From assembly GCA_014529385.2 (NCBI GenBank), contig CM043955.1, positions 149,187,640 to 149,251,639 on the forward strand: DNA of 64,000 bases, given 5' to 3'. This DNA is from Adiantum capillus-veneris (taxonomy: Eukaryota > Streptophyta > Polypodiopsida > Polypodiales > Pteridaceae). The translations under genes and the position numbers were made by a program. Below are positions 53,315 through 63,570 of the stretch, in pieces; position 1 is the stretch's first letter, and every line of letters starts with the position of its first letter. The notes below the pieces were generated by a model. That model made no database searches. It was not told the origin of the DNA and saw only the letters and a program-made list of their open reading frames with translations.

Positions 53315-55083
53315 CTTGGTGATTTTTCCTTTGTTAGTGCTCCCAGTGCTTGCCCTTTGCCCCCCTAAGTCCCTTTTGAGCCTAATTTCAACAAAAAAGT
53401 CAAATGGATAGAGTATAACTCCCTGTGTGGACTTCAGAGCCTCCGAGCCGTTTTCTGACTTTTGGAGTGCTTTTTGGCGATGAAATTCCTCGATGTTGGT
53501 CTCCATAGCTTCCCAATCCCTTGGGGATCCTTGCCGTATGGTTTTTGTCGACTTCAGCTTCACCAGAGCTTCATTTGGAAATTTGTCTCTCTAGAAGCAC
53601 CCGTGGCTGCGTTTACATACCTTTGATGATTTGTGGTGGTCCACCACCATAGGACTTGGTTGTTGATGGTCTAGGAAAGCCGCTCGTGAAGTTTGGTGGC
53701 AAACGGACTTGCGGTTTGGCCGCAAGTGCATTTTGACACTTTGTCTGTCTGATGCCGTTTCTGAGGTTTAGTGGCGCTTCGGGTCACTTTTTGGTCATGC
53801 GGGTCATATGGACTTGTCGAGCATGTCGATATGCTCCAACCCATAAATTTTGGTAGCATTTGGTCGCCGTTTTTCCGATTTCCCATTTGGTGGCCTCTTG
53901 CGGGTTTCTGGGAATTAGGGTTTTTCCCGATGGTTTCCCACTGCCTTTGGCTATCCAGGACTGGTCTCCTAGACTAGGGTAAGCTGGCGATGAAGTCTTG
54001 TTGCTTTTGGGTTAGCCGTTTGGCCGCCGTTTCTATTTGCAGGTCTCTACCGCTCGCTTTGTGTGTGACTTCTACGCTAGTTCTCGCGACAGAATGACAA
54101 ACATGCACGAAAAGCTCAAGGTGGTGAGCCTACCTCTCATGTCTAGGGTAGCCGTGCGCGTCGTAGAAGCTGCTAGAAGATCGATCCGCTCTAGGTGGCA
54201 GAAGCTCTCTCCACAAGGTCAATAGTGAGAATGAGCTAAAAATGGGGTGAAAAATTCTTATAATGTAGGTCCCCGAACCATTTTTCATGAAATTTGACAT
54301 GTGCTCCTATCTTTCTGCAAGATGCGGTTTAGGCTCAAAAATTTCTTGATTTGGACTCCATTTTCTCTGTTTACCAAAAATTTGTCATTTCGGTCAAAAC
54401 CTGGCCAAAACACGCTTTCCGCTCTAGTCTCATAATTGCACCCCCACCGTACCATAGGTTGTCTTTTAGTCACTGGTCATCCCCATATTTTTTGTTTTTC
54501 ATTACGATTGTTTCTCACCTGCTTTTTGTATTTTTGAAGTTTTTCTGCCAAAAATTAGCAAAATTAAAAGGAAAATAGCAAATCAAACCCAAAAAATCCC
54601 CAAAATTCATAATAGATCACAAACATCGCCGCAACACATTATATACACTCACATGAAATTTTTATGGCCGGAGTTCTCCGTTTTACCAGTATTTTGCCTG
54701 AAAATTGGCTATTTCTACTTATATACACACACCTAAGGGCTTGATTTGGCGTTTGGCCCCATATACCGGTAGCTTCATGCTGTATAAGGGAATATATACT
54801 TGGGTTACTCCAGAAAATTTCGCAATCAAACGTCAACCCTTTAAAAAGTCGAAAATCATGCCCTTTATTGTTGTTTCTGTTATTGGTTCCGCATTGAGAA
54901 TGCCTCCCTCCCTCCTAGTCGGAGTCCTCCTGGACGACAAGGTCTCGCCTCGTAGTATGTGCCGTGCATAGGTTGAAAAAGTAGTGCTAATGCCTGGCTG
55001 ATTAATGTGGCCCTATTTTATGCATACTCGGTCAATGCATGGAAAAATTAATGTTGTGCAAGAGAAGGGAATAAGCAAGATAC
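53315..55083 (-). other. B2 noncoding trailer
   Basis: No coding signal. Aligns in blocks with the B1 trailer (11318-12953). Both end, next to the W-I-P-K tail, in sequence containing CTCCCTCCCTCCTAGTCGGAG (B2, about 54905) or CTCCCCCCCTCCTAGTCTGAG (B1, about 12920). Confidence 0.6.
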
Positions 55084-55773
55084 TTATTGGCATTCGCCGT
55101 CGAGGTTTCCTGTTTTCTTTGCAAGTAGCAGCTGTAATTCTACTTCTCTTTGTTTAATGGTCTTTTTGGCCAGAGGCAACTGCTTTGCCGACACTGTTGA
55201 TGGAGTCGTAGTTGTTTCTGAGGATGGAATTGACTGGGATGTGATAGCTATGGGCCGTAAGGCCTTGGCTTTCCATTGGTATTTTGGTGCTGCCAACTTT
55301 TCCACTAGTTTGTCTGTCATCGGCACCCACTTATATCTGTTTGCCCGGTTGACCTGCAGATATGTGCTTTCCATTGTTGCTTGTACCGTAGGTATTTGCT
55401 TTGTCTTTTGCTTTGGTATCCAAATGTGAGTGATATTAGGGTTTTGGCTAAGCATTTTCTTTGGAATCCATATCTGCTTGGTTACCTTGATTTTGGGTTG
55501 CACCATCTGCTTTATTGGAATCCGGTTGTCACATTGTGTTTTTCCCGCCATGGCTTTTCTATCCTTCCGCAGCCATACTTGTTTACCTTGTTTTAGTAGC
55601 CTAGATTTTTGCAGTGTAGCCGGTGATTTCGGCTGTCTGTGATGAGCATGGTTGGCCTTTACCTGGTTGTTTGTCTCAGGTTTCATGTTGATCTTTGGTG
55701 GTATGTGTTCTTTTGTTTTTGTTGCCAGTGATTGCATGGGCTTGCATTTGATCCTGATAGTCCTTTTGAGCAA
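55084..55773 (-). CDS. B2 W-I-P-K repeat tail
   Basis: A lysine/glutamine-rich stretch with KQVWLRKDRK, TKQIWIPKKML, THIWIPKQKTK and RYKWVPMTDKL, spaced by 15-35 residues, ending KQREVELQLLLAKKTGN. The end resembles the B1 tail (KQREALLERLLYHRS). Same position as in B1, directly after the second retropepsin-like domain. Fossil. Confidence 0.7.
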   Translation of the reverse strand: MLKRTIRIKCKPMQSLATKTKEHIPPKINMKPETNNQVKANHAHHRQPKSPATLQKSRLLKQGKQVWLRKDRKAMAGKTQCDNRIPIKQMVQPKIKVTKQIWIPKKMLSQNPNITHIWIPKQKTKQIPTVQATMESTYLQVNRANRYKWVPMTDKLVEKLAAPKYQWKAKALRPIAITSQSIPSSETTTTPSTVSAKQLPLAKKTIKQREVELQLLLAKKTGNLDGECQ

Positions 55774-56365
55774 AAGCTATCACCTGCTGTTCGTGTTCGT
55801 GCTGGATTTTGATCGCCTGTGCTTTCCAGTCTATTTGGACATTGTATGCTTTTTGCCAAGGTTGCCCTAGCATCATTGGTTGTTGTGTGCTTTCATCTGT
55901 CACCACATAGAATTTGTGTGGGTAAATATATTGATGTAACTATAAATGCAATATAATCCACCCTAATGTTTTCAATGGATGTGATGTGCTTCTTTCCAGC
56001 ACTTGGGGAGTAGGATGAAGTTGATATGTGACTTGGAGCTGTTGGTATAATCCGTAAGAGATCAAATTTTCTTGAGCACCCGAATTGAGCAAGGCTGGTG
56101 ATTCAACTTGATTGTTGCCCACCTTGACTGTAATTATTGGCTCTACTATGTCCTCTTCCAAGTTCATCAGTCGAATGGCATTGATTCTCAATGGTGGTTT
56201 ACATGTTGTTGTTGTCGCAGAAGCCGTCTTTTTGCAATGTGTTCTTGTGCTTCGGTTTGAGCTTCCTCCCGTACTCTCTCTTTTTCCTTCATTCTTTGCT
56301 TTCCTTGATGAGTTTGTTGGAGCATCTCTTGTGTGAGTGGTAGGTGATATCTCCTTAGTCAACAC
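55676..56365 (-). pseudogene. B2 second retropepsin-like domain
   Basis: IITVKVGNNQVESPALL followed by SGAQENLISYGLYQQL, and at the end QPMMLGQPWQKAYNVQIDWK, match the post-integrase domain of B1 (ALLDSGAQTNLLS; HPLLLGQPWQKQYN). An alanine/lysine-rich linker separates it from integrase. Fossil, interrupted. Confidence 0.7.
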
Positions 56366-59300
56366 CCACTAATCCAATTTGGCATTTCTTCACCTGCTAA
56401 TGTAGAAAGCTTGACAGACCCACTTTGTGATAGATCATGAATCACAAATGGTCCCATCCCTCGCTTTTTCAGTTTCTTGGCATGTTGCTTCAAGGTATAA
56501 ACAAGTACGTAATCACCTGTTTTAAACTCTTTGGTATGCACATGTTTGTCGAAAAATTCCTTTTGTCTTCTCTTTTTAGCATAGATCGAAGCGACAGCTT
56601 GTAAGCGGAGTTCATCTAGCTTTTCAAGATCATTAATTCGTGAAGAGAGTTCATGTCCTGTCCAATCCAAGCTTGTTGCTACTCGTAGAGTTGGGATGAA
56701 AAACTCTATGGGTAGTATAGCATTTAGCCCAAACACCATGTTGTATGGTGTTGTTCCTATTGAGGTTTTGTAAGCTACCCTGTATGCCCATAGTGTTGAG
56801 TGTAGCTGCTGATCCCAATCGGTCCTTGAATGTGACACTATTTTAGTGAGAACCGTGCATAGTGTTTTATTTGTGGCCTCCGCTTGCCCATTGGCTTGTG
56901 GATGGTATGATGCTGATTTTCTATGTATGACCATGAAATCCTCTAGTAGATATTCAATGACTTCATTGAGGAAGTGTGTTCCACGGTCACTGACAATTTC
57001 TATTGGTAACCCGTAACGTACAAAAACATTCTCATACAAAAATTGAGCCGTGGTGCGTGCATCATCTTTTTGTGTGCTTTGGCTTCGAGCCATTTTGTGA
57101 GATAATCCGTAGCCACAATGATATATTGGGTATGGGTGCGATATGCAGGGGGTGATATAGGTCCCACAAAATCAATGCCCCACTTTGCAAATGCCCTTGC
57201 CCCCATCATTGGCCTTGATGGAATCTCATCTCTTTTGATTGGTACCTTGGTGCATTGACATGCATCACAACATTTGACAAACTCCTCGGCATCCATGTGC
57301 AATGTAGGCCACCAAATTCCTGCGGTTAAGAAAAGTTTTGCCGTCTTATCGCCTGAAAAATGGCCTCCACTTACTCCGCTATGTGCATGTTCTAGAATCA
57401 ACAGGTATTCGCTTTCACTTGCACAGATTCTAAGTTGGTTGTCCTTTCCCCGTTTATAGAGTTGATTTCCAATTAGCTGAAAGTCACGAGCTTCCAGCTC
57501 TATAGCTTTCTCCCATGCTCTTGTAGTGTTCTCAGGGAACGTTCTGGTGGTTAGTAAGTCAATGATATATTGACTCCATGCAGGTGCTATGTTCACCCGA
57601 AACAAAGTTGCGTGATCCACTGGTCGTTTGGCACTACGTATTGTACAATTGGTAACATAAGAATGTGTATCCGCATACATAGTTGGCCAATAAATCCCTA
57701 ATTGTTTTAGTCTTTGGTGTGTTTTCACTGTCAAACAATGAAATGCACAACCCTGGACATGAGCCTCTTCCAGGTAGCACTCGAATTCTTCTGGATTTAT
57801 ACATAATCGTAGGATTAGGTCAGATTCAAGATGATACAGCCGTCCTGCTATCAACTGAAAGTTTTTTGTTTGTTGAATTGTTCGCTGTTTGGATCTACAT
57901 CCTGTATTATCAAACTCACTTCCAAAGGAGAGAATGCTAACTATTTCCTGAGACCATTTGGGTAACATTTCAATGTTGAAAAGATAAGCATCTGGTATGT
58001 CATCATCTACCCCTTGAGGAGCTTCCCCGTTGTGTATTCTTGAAAGATGATCAACTCGCAGATGAGTTTTTCCCTTTTTGACCACCACTGTGAAGTCAAA
58101 TTCTAGCAATATAATAAACCAGCGTACGATCCTCCCTGTGTTGCAAGGTTTATTTACTAGGTATAAAAGAGCTTGATGATCCGTGAAGAACACAAATTTG
58201 TTTGCAAGCAAATAATGCCGAAATTTCTTTACAACATAAATTTTTCCTAACCCTTTCCTCTCGGTGGTTGTGTAGTTCTTTTCTGCACTGTTTAACTGTT
58301 GGCTCGCATAGCAAACTGGAAAATCCATTTTTCCATCTCCAGGTTGAGCTAGAATGCTTCCAATGGCATATGCCAAAGCATCAATGTGCACATGGAATAT
58401 CTTGTCCCAATCTGGTGCCTTTAGCACAGGTGCGGATATAAGGTTTTCTTTCAGCTTTTGGAATGAAGTCTCACACTCATTGGTCCATTCGAAATTGACT
58501 AGCAAATGATACAGAGGTTGTGCGATGACCGCATACATGTAGATGAATCTTTGATAATATCCACAGTGCCCCATAAAGGATTGCACTTGTTTTGCATTAG
58601 TAGGCCTGGGTAGGTCTACAATGACTTTGACTTTGTCCAAGTCTGTGGTTATGCCGTTTCTTGAGACAATGTGTCCTAAGATTCGTCCTTGCTTAACCAT
58701 AAATACACACTTTTCTGGGTTTAGACAGATTCGATATGTTCTGCACTTTTCAAAGACCTTTTGCAAATGGTCGATATGTTCCTCTCGCAGAAGAGAGTGT
58801 ACACACAGGTCATCCATGTATATTTCTAAGAATATTCTTAGGTATTCCTTGAAAGCGTGAGTCATTAACCTCTGGAAAGTGGCTGGTGCATTTGTTAAGC
58901 CAAATGGCATAACTCGATATGCATAAATCCCCCATTCTGTGGCAAAAGCTGTTTTGTGTTGATCCTCCCTTGCTATTGCCAATTGGTTGTATCCTGAAAA
59001 CCCATCCAGAAAGGAATAAGCCTGTTTCTCGGCCACTCGCTCAAGGACATGTTTTGTAATTGGCAAGGGATAATTATCCCTTATGGTTGCCGCATTCACC
59101 TTTTTGAGGTTTACACACACTCGCAGTTTTCCATTCTTCTTGGGAATGACCACAATAGGTGAAACCCAATCTGTATGTTCAATTTCATAGATGAACTCTG
59201 CGTCCATCAGCCTATCAATCTCTTCTTTGATTCGTTTGGAAAATGTGTCAGTATATGTATAAGGACGTTGTTTGCTAGGTTTTGCATCCGATTTTAAAGG

Positions 59301-59693
59301 AATTGTATGTTGGCATATCAATGGATCAGCTCCTTTAAGGTCTTTATAGGACCAAGCAAACACATCTTTATATTTCGTGAGAAGTTGTGTTAGTTGTGCT
59401 TCCTCCTCAGGCTCTAAATCATTAGCTATATAGACCGGCTCGGGATTTTCACCTAGTTCTGCGAGGTCTATTCTTTTTGCATTTTCAGGCCCATCATAAG
59501 ATTCTTGGTTGGTTCTCTCCCGGATTGGTGGTGTCATGATGATTTTTCTATCCTGGATAGTAAATTTCCTATAGTGTGGTGGTACGTTCATGTTGCCCTT
59601 TCTTGACTCCCCTTTACCATCACTATCCTCTTCAGTAGTCCATATCTCCCTCAAAGACCGTTTCAGTTCTTGGTATTTCTGTTTACGCTCCAT
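56359..59693 (-). CDS. pol: B2 reverse transcriptase, RNase H, duplicated pre-integrase module and integrase
   Basis: 59693-57000 is open. Reverse transcriptase: WVSPIVVIPKKNGKLRVCVN, FLDGFSGYNQLAIAREDQ, MPFGLTNAPATFQRLM and catalytic YMDD. RNase H: VHIDALAYAIGSILAQPG, TERKGLGKIY, TDHQALLYL. Then two consecutive modules: PKWSQEIVSIL ... IYWPTMYADTHSYVTNC (about 57967-57600) and PAWSQYIIDLL ... IWWPTLHMDAEEFVKCCDAC (about 57590-57230). Integrase core: GIDFVGPISPP, then in the next piece (57093-56359) VSDRGTHFLN, YHPQANGQAEATN and the C-terminal GEEMPNWISG. The family belongs with Tat/Athila-type elements. Fossil with about one break in this span. Confidence 0.85.
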
Positions 59694-59744
59694 TTTGGTC
59701 CACTCTTGGTCTTTTGTTGGTTCTTTTTTTGACTTTTCAGATTT

Positions 59745-60254
59745 TTATGATTTTGTTTCAGCCCTAGCTTTTCTTTCTTGTTTTATTTCTTCTCGCGTTC
59801 GTTCTTTTCGATTTTCTGAGAATTTCCCTGGTATTTGATCTTTCACACAATCCTCTGCTTTTACAAGCATCAAATAGTGAGTTTTACTTTTTATCCTGGG
59901 CATCAGGTTCTCTCTCACTTTATTTCCGGCTCTTTTCTTCCTATAGCGTTCCTGGCGTCTAGGGTGTTGATTAGCAAAATCATAAAACTTGATATTCTCG
60001 GCTTCATTCCCACGCTCACTGGAGGTGTCCGAACACTCATTATCTGCCTCATCATTTACTTCCAGTTGTTCAGAAGATTTGTAAAACTCTTCTTGTTCTG
60101 GAGGTACTACCGTCTCTTTTTTTGGCACCACGCTTACCATGTAATAGGGTAGCACATCGTAACCATCCTTATCGCAAAATTTTGTTGTTGGACTGTCGGT
60201 AATGGTACAGACATCTAACGTCGCCAGTATGTGTTCCCATTCTAGAGGCTCCAA
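59745..60254 (-). CDS. B2 linker region between protease and reverse transcriptase
   Basis: Reads MEPLEWEHILATLDVCTITD, then YMVSVVPKKETVVPPEQEEF, an acidic/serine stretch, and a strongly basic helical end (ENRKERTREEIKQERKARA). No catalytic motif. It joins the canonical protease to the reverse transcriptase, as in large plant Ty3/gypsy polyproteins. Fossil. Confidence 0.55.
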   Translation of the reverse strand: MEPLEWEHILATLDVCTITDSPTTKFCDKDGYDVLPYYMVSVVPKKETVVPPEQEEFYKSSEQLEVNDEADNECSDTSSERGNEAENIKFYDFANQHPRRQERYRKKRAGNKVRENLMPRIKSKTHYLMLVKAEDCVKDQIPGKFSENRKERTREEIKQERKARAETKS

Positions 60255-60493
60255 GGCATCTTCAGGGAATGGTTCCAGAATATACTCTTTGTCCTCAATT
60301 GCTCTCTCTAAAATGCATTACTCTTTCCTTAAGCTTCCATAATGTGAAGCTCCGCACATCCATAGCTCTTTTGGTTGCCCCAACCATGCTGGTAGCTCTG
60401 ATCCTGCTATTGTAGCTGAATCAAACTCTTCCACCGGTGTTTGGTTTACATCTTTGTAACTATGGTCTTTCAGTTGTATTTTAGTTGTCGTCT

Positions 60494-62035
60494 CTATATG
60501 TGTTCATAACCCCAATCTTGGACCATCTTCAGTTGTCGCATGAATGGTCGTACCAAGATTATCTCATAATTGTTCTTTTTGTCGAAATCGACTATTGCAA
60601 ATGTATGCTCATACTCGATCCCGCACAAAGTGACAATTACTTTTTCCAAGAGTCTGAGAGGCTTTTCCATGAAACCATCTGCCAACTGTAGCTTCATTCT
60701 GGTAACCCTCAGAGCTGGTTTTCCCCATTTTTTCCAGATTTCCTTGGTGGCGATAGCAACTCCAGCTCCACTGTCAAGAATGGCTTCGGAAACTACTCCT
60801 TGTAATTCTACAGGTAGCGTCGTGTTTCCGTCTTCTCCCTCACAATATTCTCCAACCTTATTCAATGGTACCGGCCTAGTGTTTAGGTTAGGTCTGTCCA
60901 ATTCCCTGATTCCTTCTTGTAGTTTCAAGGTGGGGTCCTTCACTCCAAATTTTTCTAGGCATTTTCCTACTGTGGTCCACATGTTTGGCCTTAGCCTTAG
61001 GAGTTCTGCTAACGTGATTGTGCATGCCACCGGGGTGGATAACAACTCAATCAATCCTTGTGAATCCATCACCTTGTTAGACGAAAGTCTTTGAGATGGG
61101 ATTTCTCTCACTTCCGACTTAGCTTCATATTCTCCTAGGTAAGAGGGTAAGGTTCTCAAAGAGTCTGGTTGGCTGTTCCCCAAACTAATACATCCTTGGT
61201 CTCCCCCTTGTGAATGTATCTCAAAGTTTATTTGTGATGTTGCCTCAAATTCTTCAATAGGAGGTAGGATCACATTCTTTTCTTTTCTCGTGCTATTCAT
61301 GTGGTCATTTATCCTATTAGCCTCGCTGGCCTCTCGGATTTTCTTCCACAGATCATCTAGACCATTACCGTCCTTTCCCATTTCTGCCAATATTTTAGGA
61401 TGGACCCCGTCACTTGCCTCATCGGTGGTATTGGGCACTATGATAGGCTCTCCCCTGGATTCATATTTATTAGTGACTCTTTCTTTTGTTTCCTCATGTT
61501 TCTCCAATGTTGGTTGGATAGGGGTTGGAGCTGGTGCATCATGGCAATTTGCCGGTTTTCCCAACGGGTCTTCCATCAATGATTGAGCCGTCTCGATCAT
61601 CTTTTTACACATATCCAACCTTTGTTTTTCTATTTCCGCATATGGATATGTCATCCACCTTTGCTGCTGGGTCTGGTTTTTTTTAAGTCGAGCTTCATAT
61701 GCTTTTAGAAGCGCATCCAGCTGCTCGTTTACCTTGTCTGCCAGCACAGATCCTCCTGATCCTGCACTTTTGGGCTCAGCTAATTCCTTTGGTGCTATGG
61801 CTGCTGTGGTGTGTGAGCTTAGGATAGCTAGATCTTCTAACCGCTCCAACCTGTTCTTTGTATGTTTCAACTCATCGGATAGGGTTGTTTGCTCTCGCTC
61901 TTTCCTGGCTTTCCTACGCGCCTTTCTTGCCTTCCAAGTGCTTCTCGGATTTTTCGTTTCTGAACTTTGGGCATCTATTTTTGGTTCTTCTATTATGGGT
62001 TCGTTTGTCCTTCTTTGGGCTTGGGCCCGTGTCAC
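60494..62035 (-). CDS. B2 gag C-terminal region and canonical protease
   Basis: 513 residues. Basic helix (KARKARRKARKEREQ, about 35), coiled region, then LPSYLGEYEAKSEVREI and VMDSQGLIELLSTPVACTI as in B1. Retropepsin: AILDSGAGVAIATKEIWKKW (active site DSGAG, about 420) and YEIILVRPFMRQLKM near the end. This is the protease in the normal place before reverse transcriptase, so the post-integrase copy is additional. Open frame. Fossil element. Confidence 0.8.
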   Translation of the reverse strand: MTRAQAQRRTNEPIIEEPKIDAQSSETKNPRSTWKARKARRKARKEREQTTLSDELKHTKNRLERLEDLAILSSHTTAAIAPKELAEPKSAGSGGSVLADKVNEQLDALLKAYEARLKKNQTQQQRWMTYPYAEIEKQRLDMCKKMIETAQSLMEDPLGKPANCHDAPAPTPIQPTLEKHEETKERVTNKYESRGEPIIVPNTTDEASDGVHPKILAEMGKDGNGLDDLWKKIREASEANRINDHMNSTRKEKNVILPPIEEFEATSQINFEIHSQGGDQGCISLGNSQPDSLRTLPSYLGEYEAKSEVREIPSQRLSSNKVMDSQGLIELLSTPVACTITLAELLRLRPNMWTTVGKCLEKFGVKDPTLKLQEGIRELDRPNLNTRPVPLNKVGEYCEGEDGNTTLPVELQGVVSEAILDSGAGVAIATKEIWKKWGKPALRVTRMKLQLADGFMEKPLRLLEKVIVTLCGIEYEHTFAIVDFDKKNNYEIILVRPFMRQLKMVQDWGYEHI

Positions 62036-62038
62036 CGC

Positions 62039-62341
62039 CTAAACAAGTATGACTGTTTCATTTTCTGATACTCCACTGGAGGGTACTGTTTCCAACAGGT
62101 TCAAGGTGGCTTTTGCTCCTTTACTCGGGTTTTTAGGGCAATCAGGAATCAAATGAGTAATCCCACATTCTGGGCAATACGCATTGACTCTAATGATCTC
62201 ATCATGGGGACAGTCTCTCAGCCAATGGTCTCCACCACACTTGTAACAGGGGCCCTTGGGTTGTTGAGTTGCTCCTTGAGCTCCTCGTTGCTGGTAATTC
62301 TGTCTCTGTCCGCCCATGCCTCCATTGGCTATGAACAACAA
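62039..62341 (-). CDS. gag: B2 gag zinc-knuckle pair
   Basis: CYKCGGDHWLRDC and YCPECGITHLIPDC, both C-x2-C-x3-H-x4-C, one residue shorter than the usual retroviral knuckle and spaced as in B1. Nucleic-acid binding part of gag. Fossil. Confidence 0.82.
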   Translation of the reverse strand: MLFIANGGMGGQRQNYQQRGAQGATQQPKGPCYKCGGDHWLRDCPHDEIIRVNAYCPECGITHLIPDCPKNPSKGAKATLNLLETVPSSGVSENETVILV

Positions 62342-62566
62342 TGTTCGTTCATCTAAGCTATATCTTCCCTCTCCTGCGGCCTATGCAGCAGTTGGAGGTC
62401 CTTGATTCCCTATCATGCTCCATGGATCTAGTGTCGAGGGTTCTTCCGACAGATAATAGATAGGGTTTTCCGCATATCCGTTGGGATCCTCATAATATGC
62501 ATGCATAGGCACCAAAGCCTTTTCTTCTGATTCAGTTACCGTTGGGGTGTATCTTACACCAACTGG

Positions 62567-62836
62567 TCATAATCCTGGTAGGGGTGGTTGTTGCCCCAAC
62601 ACCGGTTGTGGTCTCTCTACACCTACAGGTCCTGGTAAGTTGCCTGCTTGATATCTAGGCATAGGTGGAACTTGAGGGGAAGCTACAGGAGCTTGGGGAG
62701 CATAAGGTCTCTCCCTCACATATCCCTTGTTATAGTAACATTCCTCGATCCCATTGTTTGTCCATTTTTGTTCAATAGCACACCAGTTGGGCTGTTTAGC
62801 CTGGGGTTTGGCGTACAAGTTGATCTTTTTTAGCAC
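62567..62836 (-). CDS. gag: B2 gag segment with WC...ECYYN motif
   Basis: NWCAIEQKWTNNGIEECYYN then a proline-rich stretch (PQAPVASPQVPPMPRY; GVERPQPVLGQQPPLPG), same as in B1. Conserved between the two copies; a possible additional metal-binding site. Fossil. Confidence 0.7.
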   Translation of the reverse strand: MLKKINLYAKPQAKQPNWCAIEQKWTNNGIEECYYNKGYVRERPYAPQAPVASPQVPPMPRYQAGNLPGPVGVERPQPVLGQQPPLPGL

Positions 62837-62854
62837 TTCATCTACGAGCTGCTC

Positions 62855-63562
62855 CTAGTTTACCGTTATTTCTCCTTTCAGTGTTGTCTTGGAGGACTTG
62901 CTCCCACTTTGCTGTGAAGATGAATCGTCATCAAGGTCCTTGAACTCCCCTTCTTTGTAGACCGCACAATTGTCCACAAGGTACAAAGCTTCCTTGGTCA
63001 ACTCATTCAATGTAGTGCTCCTCTTCATATGTAAGTCTCTCTGGAGATCTGCATTCCTTAGTCCTTGGATGAATATCAGCATAAGTATGGACTGAGTTGG
63101 CAGTTCTTCAACAGGACAGAACTTAACATATCTCTTTAGTCTTAGGGCTGCCTTCCGTACAGATTCTCCATCTTTTTGTTTGAATTTATGGATTTGTGAG
63201 ACGGTATTATGAGTTATTCCCCTTTGAGAGAATTCCTCAATAAACTCGTCAAACACTTCCTCCATCGACTCAAAGTCTCTACGCTCCACAGAGTCAAACC
63301 AAGTTGCAGCATCATCCTCTAGGGTTAGTCCAAACCCTACAAATTGGGTAGGAAAGTCTAACACCTCTTCGGCTCTAATCACACGTACAAAGGCTGCTAC
63401 ATGATCTCTTGGGTCTCTGTTTCCTGTGTATTTCCTGTTTACCCATTTTTGCACTTGAGAAGGTCTAATTCTGCGATGGTCTACAAACCTCATCATTGGA
63501 TCACCCCTTCCAAGTCTATACTCCTCCTCAGGCCTTCTGTAATAGGCTGGTTCCTCGCCCAA
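62855..63562 (-). CDS. gag: B2 gag capsid domain
   Basis: RIRPSQVQKWVNRKYTGNRD, DDAATWFDSVERRDFESM, EEFSQRGITHNTVSQIHKF, KQKDGESVRKAALRLKRY and EALYLVDNCAVY match the capsid-type gag domain of B1. Forms the particle shell in this family. Fossil. Confidence 0.8.
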   Translation of the reverse strand: MGEEPAYYRRPEEEYRLGRGDPMMRFVDHRRIRPSQVQKWVNRKYTGNRDPRDHVAAFVRVIRAEEVLDFPTQFVGFGLTLEDDAATWFDSVERRDFESMEEVFDEFIEEFSQRGITHNTVSQIHKFKQKDGESVRKAALRLKRYVKFCPVEELPTQSILMLIFIQGLRNADLQRDLHMKRSTTLNELTKEALYLVDNCAVYKEGEFKDLDDDSSSQQSGSKSSKTTLKGEITVN

Positions 63563-63570
63563 CTGTGCTC

